Positions 33,756 through 44,043 of a stretch of DNA of 64,000 nucleotides are shown here, piece by piece. The first letter of the stretch is position 1; each line of letters starts with the position of its first letter. Under the pieces are notes generated by a model, which saw only the letters and a program-made list of their open reading frames with translations, ran no database searches and was not told where the DNA came from. Position numbers and translations under genes: made by a program. Source of the stretch: Phialophora verrucosa (taxonomy: Eukaryota; Ascomycota; Eurotiomycetes; Chaetothyriales; Herpotrichiellaceae); the NCBI GenBank assembly GCA_002099365.1, contig MSED01000015.1, positions 1,054,001 through 1,118,000 on the forward strand, in the 5' to 3' direction.

Positions 33756-35102
33756 ATGTTGCCGGAGTCGGAAGGGCAAGACCAACTGGGTAACCAGGTT
33801 GAACTGGCTCCAAACCAAAATCTCGGAGAGTCACATTATCATGAGTCATTGGAGACTCAATTTCCGCAAGCTTCGGCTGGACCAGTAGCTGATGCTCTCG
33901 CCAATGGCCTGGATGGACGAGTAACCGGCGGGTCGAACGAGCTCCCAATTCACTATGTGAGCAATTCTGCGCGACGGCGACGCAAAGTGCCCGTGGAAGA
34001 GGAGCCTCTAATCGACACCACAGCTGCACTGGCTAAGCACTCCAAGAAGACAGCTCGGCTTCAGAGACGGCAGCAGAAGAAGCAGGCACGAAAGGTCCAC
34101 TCGGAGATCCAGTCTCTTCTGGACTTCCCGCAAGAACTCCTGCTGTTGATTTTGGGCTTCCTAGAGCCATGCGACGTTCTCACCATGCTTCACCTCAACA
34201 AGTCGATGCGTGCTTTAATTATAGATAACGAGCGATCCATCGCCGACGACATCATGAGACGTCGCTACTGGGTGTTGAAACAGTGCTTTCCTTTGCCGGT
34301 ACCGTTGGAGACGTTGCCTTCAGTGGCCCGGCCAGCGTTGATGAGTGAGCAGTGGCAGGAGCGGTTGAGGATCCACAAGAATCCATACCAGCACATCAAA
34401 CACATCGACCCCTCGTATACCTGCACCTGCATGAGCTGCGTTCTTGCCTGGAACAACCTGAATATCATTCTCGACCTTGCGCACTGGCAGCAAAACTTTG
34501 CAACCCGAGTGCCGATTCCGATAATACCTCGGGGGACAAATCCTGAATGGAACGTTAACTTGCTGCAGCGACACGCTGCTATTGTCACAAAGGCGATGAA
34601 AAGCCCGCTTAACTACGCGCGGATCCTGCAGCTACACCTCGATACTACAACTCGCACCATCGTTCGGTCCGGCAACTGGAGGAAAAAGGGAGAGAAGACG
34701 AGTGTACCTAAACCACGAACGTATCATCTCACCGACGCCGAGGCCGCGGCCGGGACTGACGACTTCCTTGAAAGAAGCGGTCCTCCTAGCTATCAACCTA
34801 TTTACATGCGTGACAATTATTATTCGGTCGAGGCTTTCGTGCCCAATCGCAAGTGGGATAAGGAGGAACAAAAGTGGGTTTACTATGCCAAATGGCCGCG
34901 GCCGCATGAAAACGACTTGAATTGGCTTGTCGCAAGGTTCTCTCCGAAGACAGAGTGCAGGGCCCATGGGCAGTTATCGGGCAATGTTACCGAACAAAAG
35001 GAGGCGCGCAATACCATCCCAGCTAGTACTACGACACATCAGGATGCCAGGTTGATGGAGCTCACATTTCCTTGGGATGCGAAGAAAGAATCCAGCTCGT
35101 AA
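33756..35102 (+). CDS. F-box domain protein
   Basis: This is a single exon of 448 aa when started at 33756; an earlier in-frame ATG at 33648 would add 36 hydrophobic-rich residues and is less likely. The F-box is at about 120-155: LLDFPQELLLLILGFLEP then CDVLTMLHLNKSMRALI. F-box proteins bind Skp1 and present substrates to SCF ubiquitin ligases. A basic Lys/Arg/Gln stretch precedes the F-box. The C-terminal region (YTCTCMSCVLAWNNLNIILD, NYYSVEAFVPNRKWD) contains a CxCxxC cluster and resembles uncharacterised fungal F-box proteins. Targets are unknown. Confidence 0.82.
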   Translation: MLPESEGQDQLGNQVELAPNQNLGESHYHESLETQFPQASAGPVADALANGLDGRVTGGSNELPIHYVSNSARRRRKVPVEEEPLIDTTAALAKHSKKTARLQRRQQKKQARKVHSEIQSLLDFPQELLLLILGFLEPCDVLTMLHLNKSMRALIIDNERSIADDIMRRRYWVLKQCFPLPVPLETLPSVARPALMSEQWQERLRIHKNPYQHIKHIDPSYTCTCMSCVLAWNNLNIILDLAHWQQNFATRVPIPIIPRGTNPEWNVNLLQRHAAIVTKAMKSPLNYARILQLHLDTTTRTIVRSGNWRKKGEKTSVPKPRTYHLTDAEAAAGTDDFLERSGPPSYQPIYMRDNYYSVEAFVPNRKWDKEEQKWVYYAKWPRPHENDLNWLVARFSPKTECRAHGQLSGNVTEQKEARNTIPASTTTHQDARLMELTFPWDAKKESSS

Positions 35103-35488
35103 TGACGCCTCAAACGACAGTGCGACGAAACCGGCAGGCTCACGACCACTCAACGCAGTTCTTGATACCACCTAATGGCCGGAAATGGTGTCATTGTGCT
35201 TTATCTCCACTCCAGAAGCCGACAACTGCCCGTTACCGGCCCGTATCAGGTACCCCACAGTCATGCCGCCAATCGAAACACAGTCGATCTCGACAGCGAG
35301 ATTGATCCCAACGGGCGGGCGTCCGAACGCTATTTTCTATAACTGTGTTCTCAAATAACAATGTGCTGCTGCAGGTAGAGATGTTTGCTCAATCGGCCAC
35401 ACCACTCGTGACTCGTCTTTGCCAAATCTTTATGCTTCACAAGCTCTGCGATCGGCGGAAAGCTGCCGAAACATAGACCGCATCCCCG
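35103..35488. other. Intergenic region before MFS gene
   Basis: It holds the F-box 3' UTR and the MFS promoter. No other feature is recognised. Confidence 0.5.
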
Positions 35489-37153
35489 ATGGCTACCAAA
35501 GACACGGCCATTGAAGATGTCGACAAAAATGATACCGCGGCAATGAGAACGGAAGTGGATGTTCACAATGATACTGTCCAACCTCGAATAAATGAAGAAC
35601 TTCGCAACGAACTGCTCGAGGTCAAAAACGAACCGGCAACGACCCTCGAACGAACTGCGACAAATGACCGTCCCTACACATCCTTCAACTCCAGACAGAA
35701 GGCCATCATTGTCCTCGTTGCTACATTAGGCGGAAGTTTCAGCCCCTTTACCACCAACATCTACTTTCCAGCGATCGACATCATCAGCCACGCTCTCAAT
35801 GTATCCATCTCCGACGTCGGCCTGACTATAACAACGTATATGATATTCCAGGGCGTCTCGCCCTCGCTTACCTCAGCTATTGCCGACGACTACGGTCGTC
35901 GACCGGCCTACCTTCTGGGATTCTTGGTCTTTATGGCTGCAAATCTAGGCTTGGCCCTCAACAACACCTACGCCGGGCTGCTGGTATTGAGATGTTTGCA
36001 AAGCGCTGGAAGCTCTGGGCTCGTGACGCTGATGCAAGGCACGATCGCCGACATTGTGACTAGCGCGGAGAGGGGCAAGTACATCGCCATCACGAGTCTT
36101 GCGGGCATTCTGGCACCGAGCATCGCACCTATAGCGGGAGGCGCGCTGGCTCAACACCTTGGATGGCATGCTGTGTTTTGGTTCCTGTTGATCCTCGGGG
36201 GCGTTTACATTGTGCCTTTGGCGCTCTTCTTCCCAGAGACATGCAGGGCAGTGGTCGGCGATGGCACGCTGGCACCGCCAAAGTGGAACAGATGCCTGAC
36301 AGACATTTCGAGGCGGAAGCGACGGGGACGTGAAGAGAAGACTGAAGGGGACACCACGTATGCAGAGCGGGAGAAGCAGAAGGCCCGAAGATCCAGTGGC
36401 CAGAAATGGGACATTTTTGGTCCTCTCTTGATCTGTCTCGAACTGGAGACGGCCATCGTCCTCTTCTACCTGAGCGTCATCTACTCGGGCTTCTACGTCG
36501 TCTCGACCACCTTGACCGTCCAGTTCCACAATATCTACGGCCTAAGCAGCACGTTACAAGGCTTACTCTTCCTGCCCCAGGCCGTGGGCACCATCTTCGC
36601 GGCCCTTACCAATTCCCGCTCCTTGGATTGGAACTTCAAGCGCCACGCCGTCAAGGCAGGACTGGAAGTCGACCGCAAGAAACAAACCGACTTGCTGAAG
36701 ATGCCGGTCGAGCGAGCGAGGCTGCAAGCGGGGTTCCCCTTTCTGATCTCCGGTGCGATCTTCATCATCATCTACGGCTGGCTGCTAGAGGCAAAAGTTC
36801 ACGTTGCAGGCCCGATCATCTTGCTGGGGTTGATAGGGTACACCATGCTTGCCGGGTTCAACCCCTTGAGTGTCTTGATCATCGATCTCCATCGGTCTAG
36901 ACCCGCGACGGCGAGCGCGGCGACCAACCTCGCGAGATGTCTCCTGGGTGCGGGAGCTAGTGCCGTTGCGAATCCCATGATCGAGGCAATGGGTAATGGC
37001 TGGACCTTTACTCTGGTCGGGCTGATTGAGTTGGCGGTGCTACCGATATTGATCTTACCGTACATCCATGGAATGAAGTGGAGGGCGAAGAAGAGGGAGA
37101 AGGAGGACAAGAAGAAGAGACAAATGGAGGAGAGGGAGGGAGAAGGAAATTAG
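35489..37153 (+). CDS. MFS transporter, DHA1 family (QDR-like)
   Basis: This is a single exon of 554 aa with 12 predicted membrane helices. After a polar ~70-residue N-terminus, the first helix carries GGSFSPFTTNIYFPAID, typical of the QDR1/2/3 and AQR1 branch of drug:H+ antiporters. The loop 2-3 signature appears as DDYGRRPAYLLG. Helix 5 has the antiporter-type GILAPSIAPIAGGALAQH. A long charged loop with RRKRRGRE separates the two halves, and a Lys/Glu-rich tail follows helix 12. It likely exports weak acids, polyamines or toxicants at the plasma membrane. Its substrate cannot be deduced. Confidence 0.9.
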   Translation: MATKDTAIEDVDKNDTAAMRTEVDVHNDTVQPRINEELRNELLEVKNEPATTLERTATNDRPYTSFNSRQKAIIVLVATLGGSFSPFTTNIYFPAIDIISHALNVSISDVGLTITTYMIFQGVSPSLTSAIADDYGRRPAYLLGFLVFMAANLGLALNNTYAGLLVLRCLQSAGSSGLVTLMQGTIADIVTSAERGKYIAITSLAGILAPSIAPIAGGALAQHLGWHAVFWFLLILGGVYIVPLALFFPETCRAVVGDGTLAPPKWNRCLTDISRRKRRGREEKTEGDTTYAEREKQKARRSSGQKWDIFGPLLICLELETAIVLFYLSVIYSGFYVVSTTLTVQFHNIYGLSSTLQGLLFLPQAVGTIFAALTNSRSLDWNFKRHAVKAGLEVDRKKQTDLLKMPVERARLQAGFPFLISGAIFIIIYGWLLEAKVHVAGPIILLGLIGYTMLAGFNPLSVLIIDLHRSRPATASAATNLARCLLGAGASAVANPMIEAMGNGWTFTLVGLIELAVLPILILPYIHGMKWRAKKREKEDKKKRQMEEREGEGN

Positions 37154-37587
37154 ACGTTGTTGTACAGATTACGATAGGAGGCTATGGAGTACACAATCAT
37201 AGATGATGCAGGCAGCACTTTACATACAGCCCTGTACATATGAGAGAGAGGGAAGGCCGAACCTCACGCAACCTTGTCCGTATGCACTGCGAACTGCGTG
37301 AGGCTGGATATTGAACACGAGCCGCCCGGAACGAAGCACCAATCAAAACGCTCCGAATGCGGATCTCAGTCATGCCACTTCGGGGCCTCAAGCACGCCCC
37401 AAGTTAAAGCTCCAACAAAAAGTCACGGCAGCTACAATACAGCACTGCACTGCACAGCACGGCACAGCACAAGCCGCAATTGTGTTTGGACCCAAGCACC
37501 GCTCGTCCTTTGCTATCGTACCCTATCGCCGCGTTCCCATCGATTAAAAGTCATGTCGCGATAAGACAGCCCCCGGGACCTCTAACC
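37154..37587. other. Intergenic region before PET100
   Basis: It includes a short repetitive stretch of GCAC/GCACA units at about 37440-37470. No coding signal is recognised. Confidence 0.45.
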
Positions 37588-38015
37588 ATGGTGCGCAAAT
37601 TCATCGAACGCACCCTCCGGGGCACGAACCTCGAGATCTTCAAGGTGCGTAAAAACACAACTTCCTCTCTATATCCGTACCTACGCAGATGTCTATGTCT
37701 ATACTACCATATACTACTTGTGTACATACTAACGTACCGTCCGTCCAGTTCGGCCTCTACCTCTCCTTCCCGATAGGATACATGTACTACTTCGGCACGA
37801 ACCTGGAGAACCGCTTCTCCGTGCCCGGGTTCTGGCCCAGCCAGGAACAGAGTCACAGGATCCCGTACGAGAGGGAGGAGATCAAGGCCGAGATCGAGAG
37901 GCATCAGCGGTTGATGAGGGAGAGGAAAGATCGGGAGCGGGAGCGGGAGAGGGAAAAGTTGGCCGTGGCCGTGCCCGCGGCCGTGGGGGACTTGGACTCG
38001 GACTCGGTGGCGTGA
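37588..38015 (+). CDS. PET100: Cytochrome c oxidase assembly protein Pet100
   Basis: This is a mitochondrial inner-membrane chaperone for complex IV assembly. Exons 37588-37644 and 37749-38015 encode 107 aa. The intron falls inside the hallmark block, giving RGTNLEIFKFGLYLSFPIGY followed by MYYFGTNLENRFSVPGFWP. That block contains the one membrane helix. The C-terminal half is a charged Arg/Glu-rich coiled coil (RQRLMRERKDRERERERE-like) longer than in yeast, with an acidic end. The short first exon and phase-0 splice agree with the family. Confidence 0.92.
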
Positions 38016-38675
38016 ATTGTGTCCCGTACCGACTCGTGGGTTGACCGGTCGGATTTGAATCGATGGACCCTTGCCCTTACCTGCCTACCTCCCTGCCTGC
38101 CGACATGCCTACTATCAGACGTGCGTGAGGGCTTGGTCAGTGCTAGATGGGTGAGACAAGGTGGAGCGAGGCATACTCGGAGTTATACACTACGACGCAT
38201 AAGATGGGGAGTAAGTGACTGAGTAAATATGCATGGCGACGGCGCATTGGGAGCATTTCAAAACACAAGATCATTCTTGACGAGATGAGGCTGGCTTCGT
38301 TCGATCATTGATGTATTACATTATTGTACATTATATGTCGGCAGACGATGGAAATGTTGGAGACTCGACTCAATTACATATTCGGGCAGGTGACGGACAC
38401 AACAGTGATAGAGAGCATGCGTCACGCTCGGGGTTTGTGCCTGTTCAATCCGAACAAAGGCTGTACACACCATTCAGACACAACGAACCCGTTCGCCTCT
38501 GTTAAGTAGGAAATCATGCTCGGATAGAGAATTTTTCTAGTACCGCTTCCCTCTCTGCCTGAGGGATGTGGTTTCGTAGCGACCATATCCGATTATGAGC
38601 AGCTCGATCCCTAAACGCCATTGCCACACAGATGTGTGCGGCTGTGAAAAACACATTGGGGTATCAATGAGAAGC
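38016..38675. other. Intergenic region between convergent genes
   Basis: No recognisable gene is present; only short frames are seen. Confidence 0.45.
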
Positions 38676-39151
38676 TCAGAGTTCTTTTACTGCTCGTGAC
38701 ATGGGTGTTGCCCCTGATTTTATTGCTTCCGAAGTGATTCTAAGACCTTCCATTGCGAGGGACGGGACGGTTTCTCCTGAAGGGCTCATTGCTGTGTTGT
38801 AGGTGTCTTCGCCGTTCACGTAATAAGACATGCGATGGTAGATGACGCTAATGTGGCTGGGGAGGTAGAGTGTCGCGGCCGTAATGAGGAGCGAGACGAG
38901 AAGGAAGAGGATCAAGTCTAGACAAGGGGTCAGTCGGGGTTATGAAGAACACGATCGCGAGCGCACGCGAACAGGAACGTACTGAAGATGATTTTCTCGG
39001 TTGGGGTGAGCATGTACAGAGAGAAGGTGACTTCATATTGGTACTTTTTCAGCTGCAGCCACTGCTTGAATGAGGTCAAGGACGAGACTCGTCTCTTCTC
39101 CGCGACTTTGCCATAATCGGGCATTGTGAAGTCGAGAATTGGTGCGGACAT
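38676..39151 (-). CDS. Serine palmitoyltransferase small subunit-like protein
   Basis: This is a small ER membrane protein that stimulates serine palmitoyltransferase, the first step of sphingolipid synthesis. Exons 39151-38983 and 38917-38676 encode 136 aa. The characteristic block KKYQYEVTFSLYMLTPTEK is followed by a helix completed across the 65 bp intron, IIFNLILFLLVSLLITAATL, then YLPSHISVIYHRMSYYVNG. This matches the small-subunit SPT family in filamentous fungi. The C-terminal ~50 residues are polar and variable. Splicing restores an Asn codon and an uninterrupted hydrophobic helix. Confidence 0.82.
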
Positions 39152-40966
39152 GAGGATTGGGAGAGAGCGCGTTCACCCGCAAAGGTGACGAGTCGTTCGC
39201 TCAACAATATATGACGGACTGCTCGTGAGAAGTAATCCAATTAGACGGCGGGCGTGCCTCGGCCTGAGAACGGTCGTGGAGAGTAATTGAGAACGAACGA
39301 GCGACGAAAGGAGGTGAGAGTCTGGCGGGGGGCAAAAAGGAGGCTCCGGCCAAACTCAGTGACGCACGAAGCTGAGTGAGAGAGAAAAGAGCTAGGATCC
39401 AGTCAAGAGATTGTGCCAAAGTCCAGGGCAGGTAGTAGTAAGGACAGGGAGAACAGAAATGAACCGTCCTACAAAGGCCGAGCGAGCGAGTACGCAAGAA
39501 GGGATTTGATTCGAGTGAGAAACAATTAAAATGCAATTCGAAAGGATGGTGTTTAGTGACCGACGGACTTTCGTCCTCGTCTCGCCTACCGCCACGCGTG
39601 ATTCGTGCTTGCAACTCCCCGCCCGCGTCTTTGGCGGCGACACGTGGATCGTGAATCTCTGAACCCCAAGTTCCAGTCGCTAATGTACGGCCGACAGCTG
39701 CTGAGTTGCAGACATGGATCAGGCTCGAAGCCTGTCCCTGCTACAAACACAGTGACCTCTTGGGAGTCCGCGGGGGGTTCACGACATCTCGGAACGGAGA
39801 TGATAAGCACGAATATGGCCGGCCTGTCTCTTCTTCCGACCCAGAAAGCCTACGCTCGACCTTCGCACAAGAGATGCACCCGACCGGCGGCCAATTCGTT
39901 TATGCACGAATCTGTCCCCTGAGGTTCCTACAGTTTGCACTGCCTTGCTGCTTGATCCACCCTGTCTCAGGCACATCCGGCTGTGGCCGGATCACTTGAA
40001 AGGGGTTACAGCTGGAACCAGAATCAATCACGGATTCGGTGCGGACCTATTCAATTGTTGGCGGGGGATTCAGAGGACCAACTACGGAGTACTGCCCAAT
40101 GGCAGACTCTACGCTTGGGAATGTCCCTCTGGCAGTCGAGAGCCACGGCGACCAGAAGTCAGCATCAAAATCCCCAGAAATCCAAGAAGCAGCTTCTGTC
40201 TTCAGCCTTTCCCGCTTTTCTTAATTACGAGGTATATTGGTATTTCCAAGGCATGCAAGGTAGATGCCTCGCCGAGGTAGTGTATTGACAACAGCAATGC
40301 TTTATCATCTAATCCTAGATTAAGAAACCATCCCAGCCTTTTCGATGAGACAAATCAAATACTACCGACACCATCAGCTCACAACTCCTATCCAACCTGC
40401 TCGAGGAGAAAAGCCCGCGTTCTCTAACGATTGCCCTCCGGCTATCTCAATCTCAATTCCCCACGTTCAACGTGGTCACAATTCGTCGTGCTGGGATTGA
40501 CGGACACGCCGGGTTTAGACGTCTGTCCACGATCACAGCCGTCCTTGATGGCAGCCCCAGACATATCTCTGTCTCTGCAAGCGCGGCCACGAGCACGACG
40601 GTGGAAAATACAATCTTCACTCACCATTTCATTAGTGCATAGCTATGCTATTTTCATGGGATGGGATGGGATGGGGCGGGCCGTATATTTTCTTACTCTG
40701 GTCTCTCACGGTGCTCGGTGCGAATCTTGAACAGCTAGGACGGCGTCGTCAAAGCGACAGTCATTCTCCTGGGAGATATAACTCGTCACTCAAATCAGTG
40801 CATATCATATCAGCTCATGTCGTGTCGTATCCTATCGCATTCCAATTTCCACTTTCCAACACCGACTTCCTAAACCCATTGACCGGGTTCGCAGGTGGAG
40901 AGTATCGCGCATCTTGCATTTTAAATTTGAACATCTCAAGCGGTAAGAACCTCCCACCTCACCTCG
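39152..40966. other. 1.8 kb intergenic region
   Basis: No gene was recognised. A TACGGAGTAC motif copy lies at 40083-40092. A GGGATGGGATGGGATGGGGCGGG simple repeat is near 40657-40679, and ATATCATATC/GTGTCGTATCC-like short repeats are near 40800-40835. The several overlapping plus-strand frames (for example 39605-39922) have no protein-like conservation. Confidence 0.45.
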
Positions 40967-41887
40967 CTAGTACGATCCATGCTGCGCTGCCATGTACTCC
41001 GGGTCGCCCTCCTCGCCCATCATCTCATGGTGACTTGGATCCATGCCCGCGCCATCCGTCTCGTCCTCGTCCCCACCATACCCGCCCGCCATGCCATGGT
41101 GCATCATCGTCATGCTGGGGTCTTCTTCTCCTTCCCCTTCCCCTTCCCCTTCCTCCTCTCCTTCCTCCTCCTCGTCGCCGCCGTACCCCATCTGATGGCC
41201 CTGCGGGTAGGGCGCCTCGTACGGCTCCGACACCACGCCCTGATATCCCTTGGGGATATGGTTGATGCCCGTGCCGTACTCGTGCGAATTCTCCAGCGCG
41301 TAGTTGTTCTCCCCTGGGTAGCGTTGGATGTGCTTGTCGGCCCCGGAGCCGACCTCCTCGGTGGCGTCCCCGTCATCGTACACGTGGAAGGACTTTGTGC
41401 TGCCGGCGCCGTCCCCGTTGGGCATCTTGACCGTGTAGTGCTGCGTCTGCTCGCCTCCGCGGGAGACGTTGCCCTTGTGGCCGAAGGCCGTCAGCTTCGG
41501 GTTGTTGGCGCCGGAGGCGTCGCTGGCGCCCATGCCGTGGTAGGCGTTGTGTAGGTCCGAGGTCGTGGTCTTGTCCAGCGCGCCGCGGACTTGGCCTTGC
41601 TTGCGGCTGTCCTTGAGGCTGCCGTAGTTGAAGAACCGCGACACCCCGTTCTTCTGCATGTTGCCCCTGTAGCCTTTTGTGCCGGTGAAGTCGGTGATGT
41701 TGCTGTTGGGCCGGCCATGCGAGTTGGCCATGTTGGCCTCGCTGAGTGGATGTGCTGGTTCGGGCTCCTCTTCGATCATGTGGTGACTCGCAGGCGCGGA
41801 AACGGGTAAGTGGTGCACCTGAGGGGGACCGTGGTGCATCGGAGCGGCATGGCGCGTCGGAGCGGCGTGGTGCGTTGTGCGAGACAT
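40967..41887 (-). CDS. Hypothetical disordered acidic/His-rich protein
   Basis: The frame is open from an ATG at 41971, and a second ATG at 41887 (MSRTTHHAAPTRHAAP) is in better context. The shorter form has 306 aa. The N-terminus is His/Ala/Pro-rich. The centre has many Gly/Asn/Lys and a conserved-looking block, ITDFTGTKGYRGNMQKNGVS then RFFNYGSLKDSRKQGQVRG. The C-terminus is a Glu/Gly run followed by Met/His-rich segments. No hydrophobic helix or catalytic motif is visible. It may be a dehydrin-like or chromatin-associated protein, but I do not recognise it. The microsatellite-like CTTCCCC repeat at 41130-41160 encodes the Glu/Gly run. Confidence 0.6.
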   Translation of the reverse strand: MSRTTHHAAPTRHAAPMHHGPPQVHHLPVSAPASHHMIEEEPEPAHPLSEANMANSHGRPNSNITDFTGTKGYRGNMQKNGVSRFFNYGSLKDSRKQGQVRGALDKTTTSDLHNAYHGMGASDASGANNPKLTAFGHKGNVSRGGEQTQHYTVKMPNGDGAGSTKSFHVYDDGDATEEVGSGADKHIQRYPGENNYALENSHEYGTGINHIPKGYQGVVSEPYEAPYPQGHQMGYGGDEEEEGEEEGEGEGEGEEDPSMTMMHHGMAGGYGGDEDETDGAGMDPSHHEMMGEEGDPEYMAAQHGSY

Positions 41888-43314
41888 GATGGGCAGGATA
41901 GTGTGGTTGAATGCGAGCGAGTAAGTGGGAGAAGAAGTCAAGAAGCCCTGGACAGAAGCTTCTGGCTGCACATAAATGGCGATGCTGGGATCGAGTCCGC
42001 GGACGGATACTGATACCGATGCCGATGTCGATATTGATCGTGATGCTGATATATGGTGGCGATGCGGTTAGTTAAGAAACAGCTTGCGTGGCTGTGTCAG
42101 ATCTGGAATTTCCGAATCTGTTTCTGTGCTGGTAGAACGGCTGGGAGAGTAGGATTCATGCACATAAATACTTACACATACACGACCTCAGATATACATA
42201 TCCACATTGCTCACCTTTCTGTGCACTTATACCGCAAGCCCACCGGCACAAGCTGAAGACGCATTCAGCCCAGCGTCCGTAGCGGCCGCTTGGAACAGAC
42301 CGGGCATTTCCCTTCCTGAAATCTGCAGCCACGAGCGTACCTATTTCCAGTCCAGGAATCTGATCTCACCGTGAGGAGATGTAGGAGGAAGTTAAGCGAG
42401 CATCGTAACGACCCAAGTAGGACGCAGTGCGCAGTACCTTACGGGATCGTGGGGGAGGGGGCTTACACACTAACCTAGCCGACCGTGGACAGACCAAAGA
42501 GTGAGGATATACATGGATGGGTCTGATCACCCGGTCGTGTCGAGGATCAAGCTGGAGGATCGGACAGCCGAGGGCAGGGAGAGAGAAGCGGGATGCGTTC
42601 CCGAACCCGTACTGTGTACGGAGCAGAATACAGTTTGATACACTGCTAAAGCTGCCTCGCCGCGGTGATCCTCATTAGGACGGTACGGAACTGCCCAGAC
42701 CGCGTTGTGCCTTTCAGCCTTTTGGACACACGGGAGGTAGAGGCGCACTTTTTGAGCACAGTCAGAGGGAAGTGCGCAGTAAGCAATGCTGGCGCCAGGT
42801 TGTTTCGCCCTTCCAAGTTGGAGAGGGGGCCGCATCTCTTTTCTGGGTAATTAATCACTGGACACTCCCGATCGAATATTTGGCGCGTCACGTGAAGGGG
42901 ATTGACATGGGCGCCGTGCACCTCGTAGTCCGTAGGATCACAGGGCAGCTGCGTGGTGCGCAGTGACTTGTCCAGTCAGGCTTTCGCCTCGTACCTCTCA
43001 AGGTCGGCCGAGGATAATATTAGCAGTCCTGTCGTTTAGACAAGCTTGATAAGCGGAGGAGCGGCCGATCGGTAATAAAATGCCTTGTGCTTGGCGCCGG
43101 ACGCTAATACAGAAGCTACATATGTGTCTGGAATATGGAGTAGGGACCCCGAACTTACTATCTACCACACTGTTCAATCCAGGAGAAATGAGAGACATAC
43201 TCCAGACTGCACAAGGCCCTTGGAATGAGCCGAGTTCGGGACTTGTTCATTGACGGGAAGATTCACATTTTCACCCGAAAAAACCAAGCATCGTCAGAAC
43301 CTGAACCTCTTGGC
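41888..43314. other. Intergenic region
   Basis: No gene was recognised. Partial TACGGAG words occur near 42617. Antisense frames at 42527-42921 are not supported by conservation. Confidence 0.4.
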
Positions 43315-43960
43315 TTACCTCGTACACAGTAAACGCTTGTCAGAACGCCATTCGTAAATTCCACTGATCATTGAAGCGATGGACACGCAGGCCGTGAGCC
43401 CTAGAAACGGGTACCAGACCAGATTTGGCTTCACCTGTGGTGAATGCTCAGGTAAACATGTCATGAGTGATTCGTCCGAGTAAGTAAATACCCGATAAGG
43501 TAGGGGGAGGGGGGAGAGCAACCACGTGCGCCCCGGCCAGGGGGAGAAAAGGTCATCCCGTGCGAACAGCAGCAGAGTAATCAAGCCATCAACACGAGAA
43601 CGACTAGCGGTGACGGGGTGAGAGGTAGGTACTGTAATTAGGGGGTCCGGAAGTGTTCGTACTCGATAACCCGGTCGTCGAACGAACTGGAACGGTCCAC
43701 AACATGGATTTTGTGGCAGGGCTATTCGTTTGACGGGCGGAGGGATGGAGAGATCCCCCAACAAATGGCGGAACGACTTTGATTCAGAGCGGAGTGGGTG
43801 GTCTCGTCTGGCGATTGTGGGGCGGTGACTCACAAGGTCCTGCACTGCAGGTGTGCGTTGATCTGGACTTCGAATTTCGAGGATGGTAGGGACGGAGGCG
43901 GGTTGAAGGTGGGATATCTATCTCTCTGGCTACCTGTCTCTTGAATCGATCCCCGGCCAT
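43315..43960 (-). CDS. Candidate tiny single-pass membrane protein (about 50 aa)
   Basis: The last exon, 43434-43315, encodes 39 residues, VKPNLVWYPFLGLTACVSIA followed by a short hydrophobic end and YEWRSDKRLLCTR. It has a CACAG acceptor and one clear membrane helix flanked by charge. A start exon at 43960-43934 (MAGDRFKRQ) ends at a GTAGCC donor in phase 0. A 6-nt microexon at 43839-43834 (Asp-Leu), flanked by TGCAG and GTGAGT, could also be included in phase. Total length is 48 or 50 aa. The protein is unknown to me. The model depends on a ~400-500 bp intron or a microexon and is tentative. Confidence 0.35.
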
Positions 43961-44043
43961 GTTCTGTGCACCCCTTCTACTTCTCTATCGTCTACATATG
44001 CTTGGCCTGAGAACTCTACATCACCTCGACCTGCTCTCTCCTC

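Noticed and set aside
39605..39999. Overlapping plus-strand frames of 97-105 codons
   Set aside because: The frames disagree, contain no recognisable motif and lack splice support.
40979..41554. Hydrophobic 191-codon plus-strand frame suggesting a membrane protein
   Set aside because: It is the complement of the acidic/His-rich minus-strand gene; the CTTCCCC repeat creates artificial Phe/Leu/Pro runs.
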